In this document: piece after piece, positions 1 through 8,393 of the stretch | Numbering within the stretch: the stretch's first letter is position 1 | How the letters are laid out: each line of letters starts with the position of its first letter | NCBI GenBank assembly: GCA_959602365.1 | Contig: CAUGSS010000001.1 | Span: forward strand, 62,001 to 126,000 | Source: an uncultured Eubacteriales bacterium | GTDB taxonomy: Bacteria; Bacillota; Clostridia; Oscillospirales; Oscillospiraceae | Reading direction: 5' to 3' | Length of the DNA stretch: 64,000 nt | Made by a program: the position numbers and the translations under genes | The notes under the pieces: generated by a model | What the model saw: the letters and a program-made list of their open reading frames with translations, nothing else | Told to the model about the DNA's origin: nothing | The model's database searches: none

Positions 1-1
1 C

Positions 2-745
2 TCGGTGATCTGCTTCAACGCGGTCTATAACGCCACGGGCAACGCGGTGCTCTCCCTGGTGGTCAGCATCATCGGCTGCCTGGTCACCGGTATCGTCACC
101 GGCCTGATCAATGGCTTCTTTGTGGCAAAAATCGGAGTGTCGGCGCTGATTGCAACCATTGCAGCCAACTACGCCTATCAGGGCATTGTGTTCTACTTTG
201 CCCAGAGCTCCTTTGCTCCGGAGGACGCCGATATTGTCAAGCTGTTCGCCAACACCAGGATTTTTGGGCTGCGTTGGTTTACCCCCGCTGCCATCGCTTT
301 CGTGTTGATTATCGCGGTGGTGTTCTTCTGGATGTACAAGACCCGTTTCGGCAGCCGGCTCCATGTGGTGGGTGACAACCCGGAGGCCGCCGCCTATGCC
401 GGTATCAGCGTCCAGAAGACCGTGTGGGTCACCTATGTGCTCTGCGGCCTGCTCAGCGCCGTCACCGGATTTGTCATGGTGTCCAATGCGGGCTATGCCA
501 TCTACACCCAGGGCAACAGCCTGTCCACCCTGACCATCTCCTGCTGCGTCATCGGCGGCATCAAGATGTCCGGCGGCAAGGGCACTGCCATCCACGTCCT
601 GCTGGGCGTTCTGATCATGCGGGTCATCTCCCAGATGATGACCTCCCTGTTCCTGCCCCAGTCCTGGGTCAACCTGATCACCGGCGCCCTGCTCATTGCG
701 GTGCTGATCATCGACCGCTTCACCAGCAATAAGGCTGCGGATTGA
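2..745 (+). CDS. Sugar ABC transporter permease (RbsC-like), 5' end cut off
   Basis: The left edge of the window cuts this gene, and about 247 C-terminal residues remain. They form long hydrophobic helices separated by short polar loops. A loop reading GDNPEAAAYAGI near residues 123-134 of the visible part matches the conserved cytoplasmic loop of ribose/galactose-type permeases (BPD_transp_2 family), which form the membrane channel of sugar ABC importers. The next gene, 76 bp downstream, is a sugar-type binding lipoprotein, so the two belong to one importer; an ATPase gene should lie upstream outside the window. The substrate cannot be told from sequence. Confidence 0.85.
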   Translation, partial: SVICFNAVYNATGNAVLSLVVSIIGCLVTGIVTGLINGFFVAKIGVSALIATIAANYAYQGIVFYFAQSSFAPEDADIVKLFANTRIFGLRWFTPAAIAFVLIIAVVFFWMYKTRFGSRLHVVGDNPEAAAYAGISVQKTVWVTYVLCGLLSAVTGFVMVSNAGYAIYTQGNSLSTLTISCCVIGGIKMSGGKGTAIHVLLGVLIMRVISQMMTSLFLPQSWVNLITGALLIAVLIIDRFTSNKAAD

Positions 746-821
746 TCCTTTGCCTGTTGACGCTCCGCTCCGGCGGTTTGTCATAGAACATCCCTCGATT
801 GTATCGAAAGGAAGGAAGAAA

Positions 822-1934
822 ATGAAAAAAATCAGCAAGCTCTTGGCCCTGGTCCTGGCTCTGGTCATGGCCCTGGCCCTGGTCTCCTGCGGCGGCGTCA
901 CCGTCGGCGGCGAGACCGGCGGCAACTCCACCGCCAGCACCGGCGACGCATCCACCAGCGCACCTGGGGATGCCTCCACTGGGGATGCCTCCACTTCTGC
1001 CCCTGTTGACGCCTCCGGCGCTCAGGAGGGCTGCAACATCGACCTGACCGGCGTTGACCTGACCGGTTATGAGATCGGCTACGTCACCATCACCTCCACC
1101 GCTCCCTGGGGCGGCCGCGTGGGCACCGAGCTGCAGCGTATGGCTGAAGAGGCCGGCGCTACTGTGAAGAGCCTGGACGCCAACACCGTGGCTGACGACG
1201 TCACCAACTTCTGCCGTCAGATGATCGACAACGGCGTGGACGCTCTGGCCGTCTTCGGCGGCGACCCCACCGCCATGGTGGACATTGCCAAGGAGTGCGA
1301 CGCTGCCGGCATCCCCCTGTTCCTGTGCGCCCTTGACGTGGCTGAGGAAGGCCGCGAGTATGCCACCGCCTGCATCGGCCCCGACCAGGAGCAGATGTGC
1401 TATGACATCGCTCAGTACATGATCGAGGACTTCGGCGCTGACGCCGGCATCAACGTGGTCCAGATCTCCGGCGTGCCCTTCCTGATGGACTATCAGCTCC
1501 GCGAGGCCGGTTTTGCCCGGGCCATGGAGGAGACCAACTACAACGTCTATGAGCCCGACTATGCCTACTCCAGCCGTCCCGACGCCAAGACCTTCATGGA
1601 GCAGCACATCCAGGCTGACGGCGACGCCATCGACGCCGTCATGGGCTATGACGACGACCTGACCATGGGCGCTGTGTCCGCCATCCAGGAAGCCGGCCTG
1701 GGCGACCAGATCAAGGTCTACTCCCTGACCGGCCAGAACGACGCCATTCAGGCGGTCGCCGACGGCCAGATGGAGCTCACCGTCATGAACCGGGCTGACG
1801 ACATCGCCGCCGAGACCTGCGTGGCCATGTATGAGTACTTTACCACCGGTGAGACCGAGTACTATCACTACACTCCGCTGACCTATATCACCTCGGAGAA
1901 CGTGGATGAGTTCATCGGCAAGGGCGAGTTCTGA
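822..1934 (+). CDS. Sugar-type ABC transporter substrate-binding lipoprotein
   Basis: A 370-residue protein. I start it at the ATG at 822 (MKKISKLLAL), preceded by the purine-rich AAAGGAAGGAAG, and not at an in-frame start 72 bp earlier, because the signal peptide begins here. The signal peptide is hydrophobic and ends in LVSC, a lipobox, so the protein should be anchored on the outside of the membrane. A low-complexity Ser/Thr/Ala/Gly/Asp linker of about 50 residues follows, then a periplasmic-binding fold of the type-1 sugar-binding family (segments such as IGYVTITSTAPWGGR and DAVMGYDDDLTMGAVSAIQEAG). It partners with the permease just upstream, and a strong terminator closes the operon. 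The ligand is unknown. Confidence 0.88.
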   Translation: MKKISKLLALVLALVMALALVSCGGVTVGGETGGNSTASTGDASTSAPGDASTGDASTSAPVDASGAQEGCNIDLTGVDLTGYEIGYVTITSTAPWGGRVGTELQRMAEEAGATVKSLDANTVADDVTNFCRQMIDNGVDALAVFGGDPTAMVDIAKECDAAGIPLFLCALDVAEEGREYATACIGPDQEQMCYDIAQYMIEDFGADAGINVVQISGVPFLMDYQLREAGFARAMEETNYNVYEPDYAYSSRPDAKTFMEQHIQADGDAIDAVMGYDDDLTMGAVSAIQEAGLGDQIKVYSLTGQNDAIQAVADGQMELTVMNRADDIAAETCVAMYEYFTTGETEYYHYTPLTYITSENVDEFIGKGEF

Positions 1935-1951
1935 TCGCATCCTCTGACCTC

Positions 1952-1986
1952 AAAACGGGAGACGCTTTCGCGTCTCCCGTTTTTTG
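1952..1986 (+). terminator. Intrinsic terminator of the sugar ABC operon
   Basis: A perfect stem (AAAACGGGAGACGC / GCGTCTCCCGTTTT) with a TTTC loop is followed by a T run. It sits 17 bp after the binding-protein stop codon. Confidence 0.93.
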
Positions 1987-2026
1987 TGCAAAACCGGCCC
2001 GAAACGGTGCATTTGGCCCCAAACTG

Positions 2027-2035
2027 TGCTATAAT
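2027..2035 (+). promoter_or_regulatory. Extended -10 promoter for the CbiT-like gene
   Basis: TGC followed by the consensus TATAAT at 2030-2035, about 90 bp before the GTG start at 2127. No good -35 is present at 16-18 bp, which fits an extended -10 promoter. Confidence 0.5.
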
Positions 2036-2126
2036 CAGTGCAGTGATCTCGCCGTGACGCCGATGGGGAGCGGGGTGCAGGTATGCGCCGCCTCTGGTCT
2101 GCTCAGCGCCGAAAGGAGCGTTTTTT

Positions 2127-3032
2127 GTGGAACAACATCTCTTCAGCAATGCCCATATTCTCGCCTGGCTCCAGTATTTTGCCGACAATACCGAGGTGGA
2201 CTTGGAGCGGGTCAAGATTTTGGATATCACCCGCAGAAACAAGAACCTGATCCCTACCGTGGAATCCCATCCCTCCACGCTGGTGTTTACCGGGGCGGGC
2301 CATCCGGACATTTTCTACCGCATGTTCAATGCCGGCCTGGGGGAGTGCACGGTGGTCTATAATGAGGGCAGCGAGCCCTCCGGCCCCATCTGCCGCAGCA
2401 GGGTCTATGACATGATGGACCGGGGAATCAACGCCTCGGCAGCCATGCTGCTCCTGAATCCCAACGCCCGCAGCACCTTTAAGTTCGGCATGGACAACCA
2501 GGCCTTTACCCCTGGCTCCGTGCGCTATGTGGGCTCGGAGATCCGGGCTGTGCTGCTCAGCAAGATGCAGGTGTCTCCCCAGAATAACCTCTGTGTCATT
2601 TCCGGAGAGTCCATTGCCGTGGAGGCGGCCATCATGGCCGGAGAGGGTACTGTCATTGCCGTGGAGTACAGCGCCCGGGACCGGCGCACCCTGGAGGACA
2701 ATGTCAGCCAGTTTGGACTCAATAACGTGGTCATTGTGGACCGTGTGGATCCAGAGACGATGGATGCCCTGCCGGTGCCCGATGTCACCATGCTGGTTGC
2801 CTCTGCCAGCATGGAGCAGGAGATGAGCTACCTGCTGGGGCGCAACCCCCATATGGAGTTTGTAGTCTATACCCTGGATTTCCAGGTGGCCGCCGGAATG
2901 CGGAGCCTGTGTGCCGCCCTGGGGATGCGGGAGGTGGAGGTCATTCAAATTGCGGTCTCCACCCTGACCGGCAAGAACACCTTCGATGCCCAGCCGGCCC
3001 CCTGGATCATCACCTGCAGGGCAGGGGAGTGA
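2127..3032 (+). CDS. Stand-alone CbiE/CbiT-like SAM-methyltransferase-fold protein, function unknown
   Basis: 301 residues with a GTG start at 2127 behind GAAAGGAGCG. The C-terminal half resembles the CbiT/CobL-C precorrin-8 methyltransferase fold: a segment beginning SEIRAVLLSKMQV, a post-strand region ending SIAVEAAIMA, the strand-helix VIAVEYSARDRRTLEDN, and a later VVIVDRVDPETMDALPVPD. The glycine-rich SAM loop normally found here (GxGxG) reads ISGES, so SAM binding may be weakened. The N-terminal half is shorter than a true CbiE domain. No other cobalamin gene is in the window, so a role in corrin synthesis is doubtful. Other class I methyltransferase-like roles are possible. Confidence 0.55.
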   Translation: MEQHLFSNAHILAWLQYFADNTEVDLERVKILDITRRNKNLIPTVESHPSTLVFTGAGHPDIFYRMFNAGLGECTVVYNEGSEPSGPICRSRVYDMMDRGINASAAMLLLNPNARSTFKFGMDNQAFTPGSVRYVGSEIRAVLLSKMQVSPQNNLCVISGESIAVEAAIMAGEGTVIAVEYSARDRRTLEDNVSQFGLNNVVIVDRVDPETMDALPVPDVTMLVASASMEQEMSYLLGRNPHMEFVVYTLDFQVAAGMRSLCAALGMREVEVIQIAVSTLTGKNTFDAQPAPWIITCRAGE

Positions 3033-3370
3033 GCGGCACTTGGACCAGGCGGTGAGCAGTTCTGGCGGCGCCTTCTGGAGCGCTGGTGTGATGCCGGTTG
3101 ATTCGCCGCGGATGTCTGCCTGGCGGCGGACGGCGATGGTGTACATAGCGCCATTGCGCCGCTTATGCGGAGTCATACTGCAGTGGATTGAGCCGAGGTA
3201 AAGGCACGGCGTCCAGGCGCTTTGTCATATTGCTCTGCATGCTTGGGCGGGGAGCCTGAACATGCAGGCAGACAGTTACATGGGGCCAGTCATACGCGCA
3301 AATCTTCTGTTGACTTTCGCGCTAAGGCTTCTTCGCTTTTCATTTGTTATATCCGGTGCCTATTTTAGCG
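3033..3370. other. Intergenic stretch without a recognisable gene
   Basis: Between the CbiT-like gene and the hairpin before the CRISPR trailer I see no ORF with a plausible start and composition. A 7-bp inverted repeat (CTGCATG/CATGCAG, near 3236-3267) is the only small structure noted. Open frames running from here into the array are read-through of CRISPR repeats. Confidence 0.5.
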
Positions 3371-3417
3371 TGCAGCGCCGTCCTCCGACACATAGCGGAG
3401 GACGGCGCTGCATTTTA
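3371..3417 (+). terminator. Strong 17-bp hairpin at the trailer end of the CRISPR array
   Basis: TGCAGCGCCGTCCTCCG at 3371-3387 pairs perfectly with 3396-3412 around an 8-nt loop, followed on the plus strand by TTTTAATATTT. It sits 65 bp outside the leader-distal end of the array. The T run favours plus-strand termination, but the stem would also lie at the end of the minus-strand pre-crRNA. Confidence 0.7.
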
Positions 3418-3477
3418 ATATTTGGTTCCATACAGGAAGGAAGGCGGAAGCGGACGGTCTGTTCTGGATCATCGGCT

Positions 3478-5227
3478 ATTTCAATTCGCGCCCCGGTAGG
3501 GGGCGAAGTATCCTCCCGCACCTCGCCGGCACAAAGCATTTCCAAATTTCAATACACGCCCCTGTGCAGGGGACGGCGCACGGGCCTGCGCATCTCTGAG
3601 CTGTGTGGCCTATTTCAATTCACGCCCAAGTGTAGGGGGCGACCATCCGGGCCGATGCGGAGCCCATCGACAACGTATTTCAATTCACGCCCCCGTGCGG
3701 GGGGCGACTGTCGAGGCTGCCGAAGTACGCTGCGGTACCGATATTTCAGTTCCCGCCCCTGCGTGGGGGGCGACGCAGCAGGGTTCTCCGGCTGGGATTT
3801 CTCATTCTGATTTCAATTCCCGCCCCGTGCGGGGGGGCGACGGTTATCAATGCCCGGCATATTGTCACAGCGAAAATTTCAATTCCCGCCCTCATGTGGG
3901 GGGCGACCGGAAGAGTAACGGCGAAATCTACAACAGCGGATTTCAATTCCCGCCCCCGTGTGGGGGGCGACGCGCCGACGAAATCGTGGCCTACAACGCC
4001 CCGTTTATTTCAATTCACGCCCCAGTGTAGAGGGCGACTCTGCGAAACAGTTTCACTACCTATGCGTTGCGTGTATTTCAATTCCCGCCCCCGTGTGGGG
4101 GGCGACGAAGGCAACGTAGCGCAGCCAGAAGAGCCACACATTTCAATTCCCGCCCCCGTGTGGGGGGCGACCATTGCTGATATTGAAAGGAGTAATCTGG
4201 ATGGATATTTCAATTCCCACCCCCGTGCGGGGGGCGACAGGCCGCACCTATTAGATCAGCCCAGCAGAGCAATTTCAATTCCCGCCCCCGTGCGGGGGGC
4301 GACCTGTACAGCCTGCCGGTCTGGGCGCGGCTGCGCACAATTTCAATTCCCGCCCCCGTGCGGGGGGCGACATCTCGCCTCTAGTGAGATCACGGTAGAG
4401 GCAGATTTCAATTCCCGCCCCCGTGCGGGGGGCGACCTGACCGCGGCCTGCTTGGTTTCGGGGCCAATAAATTTCAATTCCCGCCCCTGTGCGGGGGGCG
4501 ACGCCCATCTTTTGCCCATTGCTGCCAGGGTGCTTTATTTCAATTCCCGCCCCCGTGCGGGGGGCGACTTTCCTCATAAGCATAGCATTTGCTATGCAAA
4601 AATTTCAATTCCCGCCCCCGTGCGGGGGGCGACGTTGGCCTGGAGCACGTCACTTGCTGCGGAGTGCTATTTCAATTCCCGCCCCCGTGCGGGGGGCGAC
4701 TGATTTGCGTCCCCTGCGGCCAACAATTTGTTTTATTTCAATTCCCGCCCCCGTGCGGGGGGCGACCGCGCTGTCGATGATGCACGGAGTGCCGCTGGAA
4801 TCATTTCAATTCCCGCCCCCGTGCGGGGGGCGACCCAGCCGTTTTACGCTCTCCCAACTGATACGGTTATTTCAATTCCCGCCCCCGTGCGGGGGGCGAC
4901 CCTGGTGCGGCAACACCAAAGGGCGGACAGATACATTTCAATTCCCGCCCCCGTGCGGGGGGCGACGTCCAAGACGAGAATATTGTGCATTTGTTTCAAA
5001 TTTCAATTCCCGCCCCCGTGCGGGGGGCGACAGAGGGGTGAGAAATCCAAGCCTCGGTGGGAAATTTCAATTCCCGCCCCCGTGCGGGGGGCGACATTTT
5101 CCTGATATGCGTAACACTTAGAATGCAAAAATTTCAATTCCCGCCCCCGTGCGGGGGGCGACATAGTCCTCATACTCATCAGCGCCAGAAATATTATTTC
5201 AATTCCCGCCCCCGTGCGGGGGGCGAC
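3478..5227 (-). CRISPR. Type I-C CRISPR array, 27 repeats and 26 spacers
   Basis: Repeats are 32 bp. On the plus strand the repeat begins ATTTCAATTC, has a GC-rich inverted core (CGCCCCC/GGGGGCG) and ends in GGGGCGAC. Read on the minus strand, it starts GTCGC and ends ATTGAAAT, the usual type I-C form. Repeat starts: 3478 (31 bp, degenerate), 3546, 3612, 3677, 3743, 3810, 3876, 3940, 4007, 4075, 4140, 4207, 4272, 4340, 4405, 4471, 4537, 4602, 4669, 4735, 4803, 4869, 4935, 5000, 5064, 5131, 5196. Spacers are 32-37 bp. From 4272 rightwards the copies are identical except one base in the 4471 copy; copies from 3478 to 4207 carry changes. This polarity puts the leader at the right, next to cas2, with transcription leftwards. 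Confidence 0.98.
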
Positions 5228-5364
5228 AGCAAATTTATACAAAAATAAACTGCTGCAAATATGCAAAATGACATAGAGCAGAACGGTTTTGACCGCTATA
5301 GGATCTCCTCTACACGAAATTGCACAAATCATATAAGATAAAATTTAAAAAGCAGCCCGGCTGT
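5228..5364 (-). promoter_or_regulatory. CRISPR leader
   Basis: An AT-rich stretch between the last perfect repeat and the cas2 side, in contrast to the GC-rich surroundings. Its place beside the conserved end of the array and beside cas1-cas2 makes it the site of spacer integration and of the pre-crRNA promoter. I did not fix an exact -35/-10 pair. Confidence 0.75.
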
Positions 5365-5412
5365 GCTGCGCCGATCGACCGGGATATGATGTATGGGATC
5401 GGTCGGCGCAGC
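5365..5412 (-). terminator. Imperfect 16-bp hairpin just after cas2, possible operon terminator
   Basis: GCTGCGCCGATCGACC at 5365-5380 pairs with 5397-5412, with two mismatches and a 16-nt loop, starting 6 bp beyond the cas2 stop. A short run reading CTTTTTAAATTTT follows on the minus strand about 15 nt later. It could end the cas operon transcript before the leader. The U run is not adjacent to the stem, so the terminator call is tentative. Confidence 0.5.
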
Positions 5413-5418
5413 GCTCGT

Positions 5419-5709
5419 TTACAGAAGAAGCGGCTCCCCAGTCTGTATTATGCCGGTCCGGCCCATGGTATCGATTCGGTTCTGGTAACTGTTGCCCAGC
5501 CGATAGAACCGCACCGAATCCTGGTCGAAATCTATGGCCGAGGCGAGGTCAGATTTCAGCTTTGCCAATTGGGCCGCGTCTACCAAGACTTCGAATACTG
5601 AATTCTGTACCCTGAGTCCGTGCCGTTCGCAAAGTTTTGCCACTTTGCGCAGCCGTTTTTTGCCCGCAGAACTGGAGACGTTGACGTCATAAGTGATAAC
5701 GACCAGCAT
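5419..5709 (-). CDS. cas2: CRISPR-associated Cas2
   Basis: 96 residues, the usual length of type I-C Cas2. The opening MLVVITYDVNV contains the conserved Asp of the ferredoxin-like fold, and a later segment (RVQNSVFEVLVDAAQLAKLKSDL) is typical of the family. Cas2 dimers bridge two Cas1 dimers in the spacer-integration complex. The gene starts 3 bp after the cas1 stop and is the last gene before the leader. Confidence 0.97.
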   Translation of the reverse strand: MLVVITYDVNVSSSAGKKRLRKVAKLCERHGLRVQNSVFEVLVDAAQLAKLKSDLASAIDFDQDSVRFYRLGNSYQNRIDTMGRTGIIQTGEPLLL

Positions 5710-5712
5710 GGG

Positions 5713-6732
5713 CTACCTCCATAGAAAAGGCGGATAACAGTCCAAATCGCCGCGCAGAACTCTGGCAAAAAGCATGGCCTGGGCATAGGGAATCAGACCG
5801 ATTTGGATCTTTTCGTTGAGAAATGGGTGGGTGACGGTTTCGCCTTTTCGTTTTTGCCAGGCGGACAGCACAACGCGCCGTCCTTTTTCATTGAGGAAAA
5901 CAGCTTCTTCGTCCTGTTCAAAATGTGCGTCTGAGAGCTGCTTTCGGTGAAAAAGGGTCAACACAAGGCGGTCACACAGCGGGGCGCGCAGCTCTTCCAT
6001 CAGATCCAGAGCAAAGGATGGCCGACCTGGGCGAAGCGTGTGCAGATATCCGGCGGCGGGATCCAGTCCGACGGTTTCCAGCGAGGACTTTACCTCTCGG
6101 CACAGAAGCGTATACAAAAATGAGAGGGTTGCATTAACCTCGTTTTGAGGCGGACGCCTGCTGCGTGTCTCAAAGCGGAAGGGGCAGGCTTCGCCGAGCA
6201 TCTGCTCAAAGCAGGAGAAGTAAATGGTTGCGGCGGCTCCCTCAATCCCCCGCATAGTGTCTATATGCCCGGCATTGTTGAGCGCCTGTGCCAACTCGCT
6301 CAGTTTGCGGGCGGCGTGATATAAGGCCGGATCGCTGCCCGCTTCATTTCTGGCTGAGCGAAGGAGCACATTTTTGCTGTTCCGGAGCTTTGCCATCAGA
6401 AGGCTGCGGACAAACACCGTGACAAACTCCGGTTCATTCAGGCTTTCGTACTGGCGTTTTCGCAAGAGCACATTGCCGCTGACGGGGCCCTCTACGCGGG
6501 CGAGAAAGTGCCCGGTTTCTGAGAGAAACACGAGAGAAATGCCCCGCTCGGCGCAGAATCCCATTAAAGGGGTGGAGACGGTGGCTTTGCCAAAACATAC
6601 GATGGCATCGATGCTGATGGCGGGAACGGCTACCTTTTCCTCTCCGCCGATTTTGATGCAGATGGTCTCGTTCCTGCAAAAGAGGTAGCTGTCGGGTGTC
6701 AATACATAAAGGGTATTCAACAGTTTTTTCAC
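5713..6732 (-). CDS. cas1: CRISPR-associated Cas1 integrase
   Basis: 339 residues from a GTG at 6732. The GTG overlaps the cas4 stop as GTGA, and GGAGG lies upstream; the protein then opens KKLLNTLYVLTPDSYL as in other type I-C Cas1 proteins. A longer in-frame reading would run deep into cas4 and has no family support. Catalytic residues are visible: Glu164 in MRGIEGAAA, His231 in GYLHTLRPGR, and Asp243/Glu246 in ALDLMEELR. Cas1 cuts and joins new spacers at the leader-repeat junction with Cas2; Cas4, encoded just upstream, helps select PAM-proximal ends. Confidence 0.97.
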   Translation of the reverse strand: MKKLLNTLYVLTPDSYLFCRNETICIKIGGEEKVAVPAISIDAIVCFGKATVSTPLMGFCAERGISLVFLSETGHFLARVEGPVSGNVLLRKRQYESLNEPEFVTVFVRSLLMAKLRNSKNVLLRSARNEAGSDPALYHAARKLSELAQALNNAGHIDTMRGIEGAAATIYFSCFEQMLGEACPFRFETRSRRPPQNEVNATLSFLYTLLCREVKSSLETVGLDPAAGYLHTLRPGRPSFALDLMEELRAPLCDRLVLTLFHRKQLSDAHFEQDEEAVFLNEKGRRVVLSAWQKRKGETVTHPFLNEKIQIGLIPYAQAMLFARVLRGDLDCYPPFLWR

Positions 6733-7391
6733 AACGGCTCCACCTCCATCGCCTCCTGTGTCAGCTGCCGGCAATATTCTCTGGCGGAATGCTTTACTTT
6801 GGGCATACAGTACTCCCGGATGGAGCACCGCTTACACTTGGCACTGTACTCTGCGGGCGGAATATGGTGGGTTTCCCACAGCCTCCGCAAAGCGGCGGCC
6901 CGATCTGTTACATCCGCTCTGAGCTGGCTGGAGAACTCCACCTCCAGGCGACGGTGAGCTGAGATAAAGAAGATGGCACCGCTGGAAATATGGGTGGAGA
7001 ACATCTCCTCCAAGCACATGGCCTGTGCGCAGAGCTGAACCATATAAGAGTGTTCCTGACGCACAGAGCCGTGCTTGTACTCAACGGGATACAACTGAAC
7101 TGGGAAATCTGCGGCCCTTATGCTGCAGCCCTGTTCCCAGCGCTGTGCTTCAATACAGTCGCATTTCCCCCAAATGCCCAGAGAATTGGAAAAAACAGTA
7201 TATTCGTAGAGCTTCAGACTGACGCCCCGGCGTTCCACGCGCTGATCGTGGACTCGGCTGTGCTCGGAGCGGCCTTTGGCGGTGTCAACGTTTTCCACCC
7301 AAATGCGCTCATTCAGGAGAAGCGCTGCCCGCCGCAGGCAGTAATCCGCTTGAGACAGCCAGGAGAGAGGGATGTAATCCAGATCATCCAA
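6729..7391 (-). CDS. cas4: CRISPR-associated Cas4 exonuclease
   Basis: 220 residues if started at the TTG at 7391, where the protein reads LDDLDYIPLSWLSQADYC and overlaps the cas7 stop by 8 bp; a longer reading would lie inside cas7. An N-terminal Cys (ADYC) and a C-terminal CKRCSIREYC supply the four iron-sulfur ligands. The RecB-like nuclease motif is present as GKCDCIE followed by YPVEYKHG. In type I-C systems Cas4 trims prespacers and fixes PAM and orientation with Cas1-Cas2. The TTG start is the weakest part of the call. Confidence 0.93.
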   Translation of the reverse strand: MDDLDYIPLSWLSQADYCLRRAALLLNERIWVENVDTAKGRSEHSRVHDQRVERRGVSLKLYEYTVFSNSLGIWGKCDCIEAQRWEQGCSIRAADFPVQLYPVEYKHGSVRQEHSYMVQLCAQAMCLEEMFSTHISSGAIFFISAHRRLEVEFSSQLRADVTDRAAALRRLWETHHIPPAEYSAKCKRCSIREYCMPKVKHSAREYCRQLTQEAMEVEPL

Positions 7392-8379
7392 GGCGGAACC
7401 AGTCCTCTCCGGCCGGCAATGCCCCCCAGCTGATCTCCCCATAGGGGTCACTCAGGAAGCCGATTTCCACACCGGAGGGAACACGGCTTGCGTCGACAGT
7501 GGCTTCATAATCCCTGTAGTGTCGGGGCGTCTTCACATCCGCCTTTTTCTGGACGTGAACCAATTCAAAGAGCTTGTGGGCGGGGGCGCATCCCAACTTG
7601 GCCTGGCGCAGCCGCTGCCCCTGGTCGGTGTCGGTGCCGACGTGCTTGAAGATAATCAACGGAGATACCACGGACATCTCCCCCTTGCTGGCGGAGTGGT
7701 CGTGCTCGTACATGTTCAGAATGGCCTCGAACAGGGCGTGAAGATCTTCGTTGTCAAAACCGGTTTCAGCGGCCAGGTTGGCGCTGACAAAGCCGCGGAC
7801 TTCGTAGAGGCCAAAGGGGATCAACTGTTTGCGGCCCATGGTGCGCAGCTTGTCCTCCGGAGTTTCCGCCTCTTTTTTCAGATAGTCCTCCACCGTGCCG
7901 TCCTTGATGGGGTCAGCCACGGCCATGCGCGTGATGGAGATATCCATGGGCAGCACAGGGTCCAGGCTTTTTCCAAAGGTAATCTGAACCGGCCCCCGCA
8001 CTTGTCCGGCGTTGGGCCCGGTGGACATCACCGCGCCAAACGTGCGCACGTCATAATACAGTTCGCAGGCCTTCCTGCGGCCGGCATAAACGGCGTCCTT
8101 TCCCTTGGCGCAGTCCTCCACGCCGGCGGCGCGTTTGGCCTGGGCGATGTGGCGGTTTAAGTTGGTGGACTGCTGGACGATGATGTTCATGCCCGGCTGG
8201 CCCTCAAAGGCGGTTTGAATATAGTTGCGGATGCGGCGCTTGGTGGCCACATCGGTGATAAAGCCCTGCATGGTCTCGGGATCAATCCGGGGGGTGTTGC
8301 CCATATCAGGGTCGCCGTTGGGGTTGGCATTGGTGGCGGCGACGTAGTAGAGAAATTCATATCTGTTTTGAATGGCCAT
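7384..8379 (-). CDS. cas7: Cas7 (Csd2) crRNA-binding backbone subunit
   Basis: 331 residues. I choose the ATG at 8379 (MAIQNRYEFLYYVAATNANPNGDPD) because AGGAGGAG lies at the right distance; a TTG six codons earlier would sit on that ribosome site. The opening with NANPNGDPD and the glycine-rich C-terminal region are typical of Csd2/Cas7 of type I-C. Several copies coat the crRNA spacer in the Cascade complex with Cas5c and Cas8c. Confidence 0.97.
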   Translation of the reverse strand: MAIQNRYEFLYYVAATNANPNGDPDMGNTPRIDPETMQGFITDVATKRRIRNYIQTAFEGQPGMNIIVQQSTNLNRHIAQAKRAAGVEDCAKGKDAVYAGRRKACELYYDVRTFGAVMSTGPNAGQVRGPVQITFGKSLDPVLPMDISITRMAVADPIKDGTVEDYLKKEAETPEDKLRTMGRKQLIPFGLYEVRGFVSANLAAETGFDNEDLHALFEAILNMYEHDHSASKGEMSVVSPLIIFKHVGTDTDQGQRLRQAKLGCAPAHKLFELVHVQKKADVKTPRHYRDYEATVDASRVPSGVEIGFLSDPYGEISWGALPAGEDWFRLG

Positions 8380-8393
8380 GTCTCTTCTCCTCC

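Noticed and set aside
720..1940. 406-codon minus-strand frame opposite the sugar-binding protein
   Set aside because: It is a high-GC shadow of the lipoprotein gene; the plus-strand frame has the signal peptide, family motifs and terminator.
3478..5227. Self-targeting spacers
   Set aside because: I compared spacers by eye with the window only in part and saw no match; a proper search is needed, so no claim is made.
3262..5248. Several plus- and minus-strand frames of 60-270 codons across the CRISPR array
   Set aside because: Their proteins are tandem translations of the repeat (FNSRPRAGGD, ISIPAPVRGAT, APRTGAGIEI); they are artefacts of the array.
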